DNA of 64,000 nucleotides from TK10-74A sp965217625 (GTDB taxonomy: Bacteria; Chloroflexota; Dehalococcoidia; Bin125): NCBI GenBank assembly GCA_965217625.1, contig OZ244557.1, forward strand, positions 2,542,001 to 2,606,000, given 5' to 3'. Below the pieces are notes generated by a model. The model searched no databases. It saw only the letters and a program-made list of their open reading frames with translations, and was not told the origin of the DNA. Below are positions 43,263-51,709 of this stretch, in pieces; position 1 is the stretch's first letter; every line of letters begins with the position of its first letter. The position numbers were made by a program, and so were the translations under genes.

Positions 43263-44546
43263 CTACGCCAGGACGCCCGCCGCCACCAACTCCGAGACCT
43301 CGTCGTCGGAGTAGCCCAGGATCCGCGTCGCCACCTCGTACGTGTGCTGCCCGAACAGCGGCGCGGCCCAGCGCAGGTCGCCCGGCGTCGCGTGCAGCCC
43401 GACGATCGGGCCGTCGTAGGCCGAGCGCCCCGTCTCGGGATGCTCCAGGCGCCGGTAGTAGCCCCGCGCGCGCAGGTGCGCGTCGTGGTCCAGCATGTCC
43501 TCGGCGTCCTGCACGAGGTGCGCCGGCACGCCCGCCGCCTGCAGCCGCTCCTGCAGCGACGCCGCATCCTCCCCGGCCGTCCAGGCCGAGATCGCCGCCT
43601 CCAGCGCGTCCTCGTGCCGCTTGCGCCCCGCGAACGTCGCGAAGCGCTCATCGCCGACGAACGACGCCCCCGGCGCCGCCGCGCGGAGCGCCGCCCACTC
43701 GTCGTCGCCCCGTACCGCGATCGCGATCCAGCGCTCCCGCACGTGCGGGTCCTGCCCCACCGCCGCCGGGTGCGACCGCGCCTGGTCGCGGCAGCGGAAC
43801 ACGCCGTGCGGCGCCATCCACGACGACCGGTTGCCGGTGCGCGTCGCCACGCGGCCGTTCACCGTGTAATCGAGCAGCGCCGGCCCCAGCGTCGCCGCCA
43901 CCGACTCGATCTGCGCCAGTTCCACCATCTGGCCGACACCGGTCCGCTCGCGGTGCCGCAGCGCGGCCAGGATCGCCGTCATCGTGTGGCCCGGGTTCAG
44001 CGTGAAGTCGGGGAAGTTCGTGCCGACGCCGATCGGGGGGCGCGCCGGGTCGCCGCTCAGGTGGCTGAGCCCGCTGATCGGCGTCAGCACCGCCCCGAAG
44101 CCGATGAAGTCCTTGTGCGGCCCGGTCGTGCCCTGCATCGGCTGATAGGCGGCGATGATGCGCGGGTTGACCGCCCGCAGCGACGCGTAGTCCACCCCCC
44201 ACTTCGCGACGACCCGCGGCGTGTGGTTGGTCAGGAACACGTCCGAGCGCTCCACCAGCCGATAGGCCACGGCGCGCGCCCCCTCCGCGTTCATGTTCAG
44301 CAGGAACGAGTGCTTGCCCGCGTTGAAGTTGTTGAAGAAGCCGCCCGTGTTGTACGTCGCGGGCTTGCCCGCCGGGACGGGCTGCATCAGCCGCAGCGAG
44401 TCCACCTTGTACTCGCTCTCGATGCGCACCACCTCCGCCCCGAAGTCGACCAGCGTGCGACCGACGATCGGGCCCGCGCCGAACCACGAGAAGTCCGCCA
44501 CGCGGATGCCGTCGAGCGGTCGTTTGCCGCCCCCCTGCGACGTCAT
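43263..44546 (-). CDS. CaiB/BaiF family CoA-transferase, second subunit of a split pair
   Basis: 427 residues. N-terminus GIRVADFSWFGAGPIVGRTLVDFGAEVVRIES, catalytic-region VELAQIES (Glu at the Asp position), C-terminus FGQHTYEVATRILGYS. It resembles the C-terminal half of the fused protein at 7771-10212 (same aromatic DF-x-W start, and an NTGxF/NDANTG-type K-rich strand). The ATG overlaps the stop of the upstream CaiB gene in ATGA, so the two are translated together and probably assemble as a heterodimer. Confidence 0.88.
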   Translation of the reverse strand: MTSQGGGKRPLDGIRVADFSWFGAGPIVGRTLVDFGAEVVRIESEYKVDSLRLMQPVPAGKPATYNTGGFFNNFNAGKHSFLLNMNAEGARAVAYRLVERSDVFLTNHTPRVVAKWGVDYASLRAVNPRIIAAYQPMQGTTGPHKDFIGFGAVLTPISGLSHLSGDPARPPIGVGTNFPDFTLNPGHTMTAILAALRHRERTGVGQMVELAQIESVAATLGPALLDYTVNGRVATRTGNRSSWMAPHGVFRCRDQARSHPAAVGQDPHVRERWIAIAVRGDDEWAALRAAAPGASFVGDERFATFAGRKRHEDALEAAISAWTAGEDAASLQERLQAAGVPAHLVQDAEDMLDHDAHLRARGYYRRLEHPETGRSAYDGPIVGLHATPGDLRWAAPLFGQHTYEVATRILGYSDDEVSELVAAGVLA

Positions 44547-45814
44547 ATCGCCCCCTCCGCTACGCACGCCGCGAACTCCTCGCGTGGGATGCCGACCTCG
44601 TCTACCCACACCTCCCGGTTGTGCTCGCCGACGGCCGGCGCGGGCCGCCGCACCGTCGCCGGGGTGGCGCTCAGCCGGTAGGGCGGGCCGGGCAGCTCGG
44701 GTGGCGCACCGCCCCCCTCGACGGGCAGCCGCCAGTCGCGCGCCTGGAGTTGCGGGTTCTCCGTGAGGTCCTTCGGCGTCGAGACCATCCCGATCAGCAG
44801 ACGCCGCCGCTGCCCCTCTTCGTAGATCTCCCGGCTGCTTCGCGTCGCGAAGAACTCGGCCAGCGTCTTGCGCGCGACCGGCATGAGCGCCCCGAACTCC
44901 GCCGCCTTGGCCGGGTTGCGTAGGGCCTGGACGGCCGTGGCCATGGTCAGGCCGCGGAACGCCGCCTCGTGCCCGGCGACCAGCTCTCCCCCCGCCCCCT
45001 CCTCGACCAGCCAATCGATCAACTCCGACCACGACGCCCCCGCCGGCCCCCCCACCATCGAGAAGACGTAACCGTCGCGCGTCGCGTAGGTGCCCACGCC
45101 GGGCAGCGTGGCGGTCTCGCCCTGGCGCTCCCGCGACGTGTGCTGGAAGTCCCACTGCTGCATCGCCGTCTCCTGCGCGATCGACAGCGCCTCCTGCATC
45201 GAGACCTCCACCAGTTGGCCCTCGCCCGTCCGCTCCTTGTGGAAGACGGCGAGCAACGCGCCCTGCGCGGCCGACAGCGACGCCGTGATGCAGGCTTGGT
45301 TCCCCCCCAGCATCTGCGGCGCGCCCGCCGGATCGCCCGCCAGCGTCAGCACGCCCGACGCCGCCTGCGCCACCAGGTCGGTGACCTGCCAGCCGGCGTG
45401 CGGCCCCTCCCGCCCGAAGCCGCTGATCGAGACGTAGACGAGGTCGGGCCGGACGGCGCGCAGCCCGTCGTAGCCGACGCCCCGCGACTCCATGTAGCCC
45501 GGCCCGTACGACTCGAGGACCAGGTCCGCATCGCGCGCCAGCGCTCGCAGCAGCCGCTGCCCGCCGGCGTGGTCGAGGTTGCACGTCGCCGAGCGTTTGT
45601 TGGCGTTGAAGTAGCGCCACGACAGGCTCGTCTCCGGGCCCGCGACGTCTCCCTCGAACGGACCCACCCGGCGCGTCGCATCACCGCCCGGCGGCTCGAC
45701 CTTGATCGTGTCCGCCCCCAGATCGGCGAGCAGCCGCCCGGCGTACTGCCCCGGCTCCGTGCTCAGGTCGAGGACGCGAATGCCGTCCAGCGCGCCGCCG
45801 GTCGGGTCCGTCAT
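44543..45814 (-). CDS. CaiB/BaiF family CoA-transferase, first subunit of a split pair
   Basis: 423 residues. N-terminus GIRVLDLSTEPGQYAGRLLADLGADTIKVEPP and catalytic-region VEVSMQEALS, with Glu at the catalytic Asp position. It resembles the N-terminal half of the fused protein at 7771-10212 (shared LADLGA, a YFNANK strand and SMQEA). The ATG at 45814 is supported by GGAG 9 nt ahead; longer frames to 45835 or 45994 run into the divergent promoter zone. It overlaps the next gene by 4 nt. Confidence 0.88.
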   Translation of the reverse strand: MTDPTGGALDGIRVLDLSTEPGQYAGRLLADLGADTIKVEPPGGDATRRVGPFEGDVAGPETSLSWRYFNANKRSATCNLDHAGGQRLLRALARDADLVLESYGPGYMESRGVGYDGLRAVRPDLVYVSISGFGREGPHAGWQVTDLVAQAASGVLTLAGDPAGAPQMLGGNQACITASLSAAQGALLAVFHKERTGEGQLVEVSMQEALSIAQETAMQQWDFQHTSRERQGETATLPGVGTYATRDGYVFSMVGGPAGASWSELIDWLVEEGAGGELVAGHEAAFRGLTMATAVQALRNPAKAAEFGALMPVARKTLAEFFATRSSREIYEEGQRRRLLIGMVSTPKDLTENPQLQARDWRLPVEGGGAPPELPGPPYRLSATPATVRRPAPAVGEHNREVWVDEVGIPREEFAACVAEGAI

Positions 45815-45928
45815 CGCGCGATCTCCGTTCGCCATCAGGCCTGCCCCGATGCAGGCTCCCACCGACCGCAGGGAGTGTCTACGGCCTCCGCCGCCCACGC
45901 GAGTGTCACCCGCGGCGGCGCGGCGCGC

Positions 45929-45934
45929 TACGCT
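45929..45934 (+). promoter_or_regulatory. Putative -10 box (TACGCT) of the dehalogenase gene
   Basis: GGCGCGC-TACGCT, 31 nt before the ATG at 45966; divergent from the CaiB pair. Confidence 0.45.
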
Positions 45935-45965
45935 CTGCCTCTGCACGGGACCAGGGAGGCGTGAC

Positions 45966-46841
45966 ATGTTCGAGGGATTCACGGAGCGCCGCATCGAGAC
46001 GGGTGGGGCCGAGATCCACGCGGTCGTCGGCGGCGACGGGCCGCCGCTGGCGCTGCTGCACGGCTATCCGCAGACGCACGTCATGTGGCATCGCGTCGCG
46101 CCGAGGCTGGCGGAGGCGTTCACCGTCGTCGCGCCGGACCTGCGCGGCTACGGACGCAGCTCGAAGCCGCCCGGCGGCGAGGGCTCCGTCAACTACGCGA
46201 AGCGCGCCATGGCCCGCGACATCGTCGAGGTGATGGCCGCGCTCGGCCACGACCGCTTCCTGCTCGCCGGGCATGATCGGGGCGGCCGCGTCGCCTACCG
46301 CTTGGCCCTCGATCACCCGGACCGCGTCCAGCGCCTGGCCACGCTCGACATCATGCCCACGCTCGAACAGTTCGAGCGCATGGACCGCCGGGGCGCGCTG
46401 GGATCCTTCCACTGGTTCCTGCTGGCGCAGCCGTCGCCGCTGCCGGAGCGGCTGATCGGTGGGGATCCGCTGTCGTTCCTGCACGACATGCTGTCGCGCT
46501 GGAGCGGCACGGACGCCTTCGCGCCGGAGGCGCTGGCCGACTACGAGCGCAGCTTCGGCGACCCCGAGACCGTGCGCGCCACCTGCGACGACTACCGCGC
46601 CGGCGCGACGATCGACTGCGACCTGGACGCCGCCGATCGGGCCGCGGGGCATCGGATCACGGTGCCCATGCTGGCGCTCTGGGGCGACCGTCGCGGCGAC
46701 CGCCGGGCGGGCATGATGGAGGTCTGGGGTCGCTGGGCGACGGATCTGCGCGGCGCCGCCATCCCGTGCGGCCACTTCCTGCCCGAGGAGGCCCCGGCCG
46801 AGACCGCCGCCGCGCTGCTCGACTTCTTCCAGGGCGGCTGA
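45966..46841 (+). CDS. Haloacetate (fluoroacetate-type) dehalogenase, alpha/beta hydrolase
   Basis: 291 residues. All known active-site residues of Rhodopseudomonas palustris fluoroacetate dehalogenase find partners with constant offset: nucleophile D104 in GHDRGGR, carboxylate-binding R105 and R108, acid D128, halide-pocket H149 and W150, Y210 and base H270 in CGHFLPEE. The enzyme swaps halide on a 2-haloacetate for hydroxyl, giving glycolate. Epoxide hydrolases of the same fold lack this set. The ATG has GGGAGGCG ahead. Divergent from the CaiB pair and convergent with an SDR. Confidence 0.84.
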   Translation: MFEGFTERRIETGGAEIHAVVGGDGPPLALLHGYPQTHVMWHRVAPRLAEAFTVVAPDLRGYGRSSKPPGGEGSVNYAKRAMARDIVEVMAALGHDRFLLAGHDRGGRVAYRLALDHPDRVQRLATLDIMPTLEQFERMDRRGALGSFHWFLLAQPSPLPERLIGGDPLSFLHDMLSRWSGTDAFAPEALADYERSFGDPETVRATCDDYRAGATIDCDLDAADRAAGHRITVPMLALWGDRRGDRRAGMMEVWGRWATDLRGAAIPCGHFLPEEAPAETAAALLDFFQGG

Positions 46842-46859
46842 CGGACCAGCGCGCGGCGC

Positions 46860-47654
46860 TCAGACCACCGGCGACGAGCCGCCGTCGATGTTGACCGACG
46901 TGCCCGTCAGATAGCTGGCCCGCCGGGAGGCCAGGAAGCAGATCACGTCGCCGGCCTCGCGCGCCTCGCCCACCCGGCCCAGCGGGATCGCGGCGCCCAG
47001 GCGCTCGTAGAAGAGCTCGGCCGTGAGCGAGGGGTCGTCCTCCCGCATGCGCTCGAAGCGGGCGTGGATCTGCCCGCTCTTGATCAGGCCGATGCAGACC
47101 GTGTTGACCAGCACCCCGTCGCGGGCGTAGTCCCGCGACATGGCCTTGGTGAGCGCCAAGCCGGCCGCCCGCGCCGCCGACGTCGGCAGCGAGCCGGCTC
47201 CCGGCGCTTTGCCGCCCGGCGTCGTGATGTTGATGATCCGGCCGCCGCCCTGGGCCTGCTTGAGGTGCGGCAGCGCCGCCCGGCTGCAGTAGATCGCGCC
47301 GTACAGCTTCAGTTGCAGGTCGCCCACCCAGACCTCGTTGCTGACGTCCTCGAACTTGCCCGCCGCCGACGTGCCGGCGTTGTTGACCAGGATGTCCAGC
47401 CGGCCCCACTCCGCGACGACCTGCTGCACCATCGCCTGCACCTGCGCCTCGTCGGTCACGTCGCAGGGGATGGCGAGGACGTCGCCCCCGCCGGCGGCCC
47501 GGATCTCGGCCCCCGCCGCCTCCAGCACGTCCCGGCGCCGCGCGCAGATCGCGACCCGCGCCCCCTCCTCGGCCAGCGCCGTCGCCGCCGCTTTGCCGAT
47601 CCCGTCGCTGCCGCCCGTCACGATGGCGACCTTGCCGCTCAGTCCCAAGTCCAT
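46860..47654 (-). CDS. SDR-family protein with altered catalytic Tyr/Lys
   Basis: 264 residues. The NAD(P) loop TGGSDGIG and NNAG are normal. The YxxxK motif is replaced by T158-S-A-A-R162 (LPTSAARAAG) and the catalytic Ser region reads INITT. Without Tyr and Lys normal hydride transfer is unlikely, so another role (binding, or a different acid/base) is possible. ATG at 47654; GGGCAGGATC ahead is a weak RBS. Ends 19 nt from the convergent dehalogenase gene. Confidence 0.85.
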   Translation of the reverse strand: MDLGLSGKVAIVTGGSDGIGKAAATALAEEGARVAICARRRDVLEAAGAEIRAAGGGDVLAIPCDVTDEAQVQAMVQQVVAEWGRLDILVNNAGTSAAGKFEDVSNEVWVGDLQLKLYGAIYCSRAALPHLKQAQGGGRIINITTPGGKAPGAGSLPTSAARAAGLALTKAMSRDYARDGVLVNTVCIGLIKSGQIHARFERMREDDPSLTAELFYERLGAAIPLGRVGEAREAGDVICFLASRRASYLTGTSVNIDGGSSPVV

Positions 47655-47696
47655 GATCCTGCCCTTCGCGCTGCTGCCCGCTTGTGTGTTCGCGAC

Positions 47697-47702
47697 AGTC
47701 TA
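47697..47702 (-). promoter_or_regulatory. Putative -10 box (TAGACT) of the SDR gene
   Basis: TAGACT, 42 nt before the ATG at 47654. Confidence 0.45.
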
Positions 47703-47829
47703 GATCGGCCCTGTGACTCCCGGTCGCGCGGCACGGACGCCGCAGGATGGCACGTACGGCCCCGCGGCGCGACGATCAACGCCCGCCGCCGTCCCATCCG
47801 ACCGCCCACACAGCCGGGGCCAGGATCTC

Positions 47830-49299
47830 ATGACCGGACGCCCTCGAGCCGAAGATGCGCAGGTCGAGGGCCCAGCCGTCTTCGGCATCCCCTACCGATG
47901 GATGGCCCTGGCCCTCGTCTGTCTGGGCATCTTCCTGGGCACGCTCGACACCTCGATCATCAACATCGCGCTGCCCATCCTGGCGGAGGAGTTCGATGTC
48001 GCCCGGGACGAGGTGCTCTGGGTCAGCCTGATCTTCATCCTCGTCAGCACCGGCCTGGGCCTGATCATGGGCCGCCTGGGCGACCTCTACGGGCGCAAGC
48101 GGCTCTACATCATCGGCTTCGCCTGCTTCACCGCCGCGACCGGGCTCTCCGCCATCGCGGGGTCGCTGCCGGAGCTGCTCGGCGGGCGCACCGTGCAGGC
48201 CATCGCCGCCTCGATGGTGATCGCCAACGGCGCCGCCATCGTCACCGACAGCTTCCCCGCCGCGCAGCGCGGGCAGGCGCTGGGCATCATGATCGGCACC
48301 GTGGGCGTGGGGGTCTCGATCGGTCCGGTGCTCGGCGGCGTCCTGATCGAAATCCTCGACTGGCGGGCCATCTTCTGGACCCGCATCCCGCTGGGCGTCA
48401 TCGGATCGCTGCTGGTGATCGCCTTCCTGCGCGACACCCCCGCCGACCAACGCCCCAGCGGCCTCGACCTGCCGGGCTCGTTCGCGCTTTTCTTCCTGAT
48501 GAGCGCGGCGGTGCTGGCGGTCAATCGCGGCGAGGCGTGGGGCTGGGGCAGCCCGGTGATCGTCACGCTGTTCGCAGCGACGGTCGTGCTGGTCTACCTG
48601 TTCATCCGCATCGAACGCCGCTCCCGCAGCCCCGTCGTCGACCTGGACCTCTTCCGTCACGTCCCGTTCAGCGGCGGCATCCTCTCGGCCGTGCTGCAGT
48701 TCTTCGGCCTCACCGGCGCGATCACCCTGATCCCCTTCTACCTGGTCGACGCGCGGGGCTTCAGCACGCTCGAGGCGGGCGCGCTCATGGTTGGCTTCCC
48801 CCTGGCGATGATGGTCGTCTCGCCGCTGGCGGGGCGCCTGGCCGACGGCGTCGGCCCGCGGGGCGTGGCCGTCACCGGACTGATCATCGTGGCGGGCGGG
48901 CTGCTCTCCCTGGCGACGCTGGGCCCCACCACGTCGGTCGCGGGCATCGTGCTGCGCATGATCGTCGCGGGCACCGGCACGGCCATCTTCCTGACACCCA
49001 ACACGATGATCGTCATGGCCAGCGTGGGCCCCGATCGGGCCGGCACGGCCTCGGCCGCCCAGACCACGGCGCGCACGATGGGCAACGCGATCGGCATCGC
49101 CGTCGGCGGCGCCCTCTTCACCTCCCAGGCCGCCCGCTACGCCCTGGAGCGATCCCCCCTCGGCCTCGACGACCCGATCATCGCCCCCGACGCCCTGGTC
49201 AGCGGCATCCAGCTGGCGTTCCTCGTTGCGGGCCTCGTCGCCGTGCTGGCGATCCCCGCCGCCCTCGCGCGCGGGCGCGCCCAACCGCCCGACCCCTGA
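47830..49299 (+). CDS. MFS transporter, DHA2 (14-TM) drug-exporter type
   Basis: 489 residues with about 14 hydrophobic helices. Motif A is GRLGDLYGRKR, and the LDTSIINIALPILAEEF start and GPVLGGVLIEILDWRAIFW motif C/loop are typical of DHA2 proton antiporters (EmrB/QacA type). Likely exports drugs or toxic acids. The ATG at 47830 was chosen as the frame upstream (to 47713) shows no transporter similarity; an AGGATCTC precedes it. Its stop directly abuts that of the convergent reductase gene. Confidence 0.9.
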   Translation: MTGRPRAEDAQVEGPAVFGIPYRWMALALVCLGIFLGTLDTSIINIALPILAEEFDVARDEVLWVSLIFILVSTGLGLIMGRLGDLYGRKRLYIIGFACFTAATGLSAIAGSLPELLGGRTVQAIAASMVIANGAAIVTDSFPAAQRGQALGIMIGTVGVGVSIGPVLGGVLIEILDWRAIFWTRIPLGVIGSLLVIAFLRDTPADQRPSGLDLPGSFALFFLMSAAVLAVNRGEAWGWGSPVIVTLFAATVVLVYLFIRIERRSRSPVVDLDLFRHVPFSGGILSAVLQFFGLTGAITLIPFYLVDARGFSTLEAGALMVGFPLAMMVVSPLAGRLADGVGPRGVAVTGLIIVAGGLLSLATLGPTTSVAGIVLRMIVAGTGTAIFLTPNTMIVMASVGPDRAGTASAAQTTARTMGNAIGIAVGGALFTSQAARYALERSPLGLDDPIIAPDALVSGIQLAFLVAGLVAVLAIPAALARGRAQPPDP

Positions 49300-49716
49300 T
49301 CAGCCGCGGCGTTCCAGCACGACGACCGGGATCTCCCGGTCGGTCTTCGCCTCGTACTCCGCGAAGAAGGGGTAGCGCTGCTTCTGGGTAGTCCAGATCG
49401 CCTCGCGCTCCGCACCGGCGGTCACGCGCGCCGTCACCGCCACGACCTCGCTGCCCACCTCCACCGTCGTCTGCGGATGCGCCACGAGGTTGTGGAACCA
49501 GGCCGGGCTCCGCGGCGCGCCCGCGTACGAGGCGAAGATGGCGAAGTCGTTGCCCACGGCCTGATACACCAGCGGGTGCAGCCGTGCCTCGCCGCTCTTC
49601 GCGCCGGTGCTGTGTAGCAGCAGCACCGGCGCCCCCTCAAGCGCCCCGCCGACCTCGCCCCCGTTGGCGCGGAACTCCGCGATGACCTGCGCGTTGAAGT
49701 CGTTTGGATCCGCCAT
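49300..49716 (-). CDS. Nitroreductase/deazaflavin-dependent (DDN-like) family protein
   Basis: 138 residues, usual for the DUF385/DDN family. Marks: LLLHSTGAKSGEARLHPLVY, ASYAGAPRSPAWFHNLVAHP and TVEVGS. Relatives use F420H2 to reduce nitroimidazoles, quinones or biliverdin. It implies that the organism makes or imports F420. ATG at 49716 with GGGGAGGCAGCC before it; a GATACT box lies about 47 nt upstream. Confidence 0.88.
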   Translation of the reverse strand: MADPNDFNAQVIAEFRANGGEVGGALEGAPVLLLHSTGAKSGEARLHPLVYQAVGNDFAIFASYAGAPRSPAWFHNLVAHPQTTVEVGSEVVAVTARVTAGAEREAIWTTQKQRYPFFAEYEAKTDREIPVVVLERRG

Positions 49717-49799
49717 GGCTGCCTCCCCGGGCCGATCGGCGATGCCGTCGCCGGGCCCGGTGTGCAGTATCCCACGCCCGCGCGTCGTGCGTCCTGCCG

Positions 49800-49805
49800 T
49801 ATACT
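49800..49805 (+). promoter_or_regulatory. Putative -10 box (TATACT) of the PhyH gene
   Basis: TATACT, 24 nt before the ATG at 49830, with AAGGAGG between. Confidence 0.5.
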
Positions 49806-49829
49806 CTGCGACGAGCCAAGGAGGCAGCG

Positions 49830-50720
49830 ATGACGATTGCAGAACTCGGAACGGCGCCGGCCACGGACAGCGTCATGTTGGAGTTGGAGAAGTACGGTCT
49901 CGTCCAGTACGCGCTGGAGTTGACCGCCTACGGGGTGACGATCATCCCGCCGGAAAAGATGCGCCCCGCGCCGGGCTTCGTCGATCGGCTGAAGAGCGCC
50001 ATCCTGCGCACCTGCGAGCGGCGCAACAACCTGGAGATTGGCGACCCCGACACCTGCACGATGCGCTTCAGCACGCTCAACCAGCGCATCTGGAACCTGC
50101 TCAAGGAGGATGAGGCCTTCGTCGAGGCCGCCACCAACCCCTGCACCCTGGCCATGGCCCGCTGGCTGCTCGGCAGCAGCGCCGTCCTCTCCTCGACGAA
50201 CTGGATCATCAAGCCGCGCAACCGCGCGCCGCTCAACCTGCACAGCGACGCGCACGGCATTCCGCCCGGCGGAGGCCACATCGCCCACACCGCGAATCTC
50301 TCGTGGCTGTGCACCGACTACACCGGCGCCAACGACGGCCCCACCGTCTTCGTGCCCGGCAGCCACCGCTACGGCCGCGCCACGCTGCCGCACGAGCGCG
50401 ACCTCGACACGACGCCCTTCAAGACGATCTCGCTCAACGCGGAGGCCGGCTCGATGGCGATCTGGCACGGCGGCACCTGGCACGGGGCGATGCCCCGGGA
50501 GGAGCTCGGCCTGCGCGTGACGCTGGTGCTCAACTACATGCGCCGCCACATGCGCCCGATCCACGAGTGGACCGCCGACGACTTCTCGCCCGAGATCCGC
50601 GCCAAGTACCCGGAGATCGAGCGCATCCTGCCGCCGCGCTTCTACCCCTGGGAGGACGAGAACGAGCACCCGGAGCGCGGCGAGGCCCTCATCCGCACCG
50701 GCACCGACCCGTTCGAGTAG
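49830..50720 (+). CDS. Phytanoyl-CoA dioxygenase (PhyH) family protein
   Basis: 296 residues. Fe(II) ligands: H and D in LNLHSDAHG and the distal H in WHGGTWHGA; the following R in LGLRVTLVLNY would bind 2-oxoglutarate. VFVPGSHRYGR is a further PhyH mark. Family members hydroxylate acyl-CoAs, phosphonates or secondary metabolites; substrate unknown. ATG with AAGGAGGCAGCG ahead. Confidence 0.88.
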   Translation: MTIAELGTAPATDSVMLELEKYGLVQYALELTAYGVTIIPPEKMRPAPGFVDRLKSAILRTCERRNNLEIGDPDTCTMRFSTLNQRIWNLLKEDEAFVEAATNPCTLAMARWLLGSSAVLSSTNWIIKPRNRAPLNLHSDAHGIPPGGGHIAHTANLSWLCTDYTGANDGPTVFVPGSHRYGRATLPHERDLDTTPFKTISLNAEAGSMAIWHGGTWHGAMPREELGLRVTLVLNYMRRHMRPIHEWTADDFSPEIRAKYPEIERILPPRFYPWEDENEHPERGEALIRTGTDPFE

Positions 50721-50824
50721 CGCCTCGTCCGACGCGGTCCGGGTCGTCGTCCGGGTCCAGCGCCCCGATCGACGCCGCCAGCCCCAGGTGCGGCGCGCGC
50801 GACCGCACGCCGTCCCATCCGGCG

Positions 50825-51709
50825 CTAAGGGCCGAGGTCGCCCCCGAAGAACCGCCGCGCGGCGCCGATCACCAACTCCGGCTCGTCGTGGTGGACCCAG
50901 TGGCCGGCCCCCGGCACGACCAGCGCCCGCGCGTTCGGGAAGTGCTCGACGGCCGACTGCATGTTCTGCTTCGCCCCCGACTCCCCCCCGACGATGTACA
51001 GCACCGGCCGGTCGATCCGCGCGAAGAAGGCCTTCGCTTCTTCCAGGCTGACCTCTTCGTTGCGCACGCCGGGCCGCGCCCAGTTGTCGAACTTCCACAC
51101 GTACCCGGCCGCCCCCGTGTCCGACTCGACGGGCCGCACCGCGTGCTCGGCGATGTGCCGGGCCAGCGACGGGCTGAGGCGCGGGTTCTGCTGGGAGAGG
51201 CGCTTCCGGGCGGCCTCGATCGACGGGTAGACGCGCGGCGTCCGCGTCTCCAGGCCGCGCCGCGTCACGACGGCTTGGCGCAGCGATTCGGGCGAGAACG
51301 GCCGTCGCTGCGTCCAGCCGGCCAGCCGGCCCTCGATCGCGATGATGCTGTGAAAGCGCTCCGGGAAGGCGCCCGCCGCCATGAACGTCACGTGCCCGCC
51401 GAAGGAGTGCGCCAGCACCCGCACCGGCCCGTCGAGCCGGTCGATCAGCGCCATCAGGTCGACGACGTTCTGCGAGGTGCTGTACTCGCCGCCGATGGCC
51501 CACTGCGAGTCGCCGTGGCCGCGCAGGTCCGGCGCGACCAGGTAGTAGGCGTCGCTCAGCGCCTCCGCCATCCGATCCCAACTGCGGGCCTGATCGACGC
51601 CGCCGTGCAGGCAGATGCAGGGCGGCCGCGACGGGTCCCCCCACGCCCAGTAGGCCAGCCGCAGCCGCTGCGACTCGAAGAAGTGCTGCCGGGGCTCGTC
51701 GCTGGTCAT
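50825..51709 (-). CDS. Alpha/beta hydrolase
   Basis: 294 residues. Oxyanion part CLHGGVDQARSWD, nucleophile Ser in LAHSFGGH, catalytic His in PGAGHWVHHDEPE. The sequence resembles carboxyl-ester or C-C bond hydrolases of the MhpC/DhaA superfamily but lacks an aspartate nucleophile, so it is not a dehalogenase. Its ATG overlaps the stop of the CaiB gene in ATGA, which suggests that the hydrolase and the CoA-transferase act on linked substrates. Confidence 0.86.
   Translation of the reverse strand: MTSDEPRQHFFESQRLRLAYWAWGDPSRPPCICLHGGVDQARSWDRMAEALSDAYYLVAPDLRGHGDSQWAIGGEYSTSQNVVDLMALIDRLDGPVRVLAHSFGGHVTFMAAGAFPERFHSIIAIEGRLAGWTQRRPFSPESLRQAVVTRRGLETRTPRVYPSIEAARKRLSQQNPRLSPSLARHIAEHAVRPVESDTGAAGYVWKFDNWARPGVRNEEVSLEEAKAFFARIDRPVLYIVGGESGAKQNMQSAVEHFPNARALVVPGAGHWVHHDEPELVIGAARRFFGGDLGP

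Noticed and set aside
43263..45620. A single long CaiB gene covering both subunits
   Set aside because: The N-terminal half of that frame is out of phase with the true CaiB sequence; two genes overlapping by ATGA explain it.
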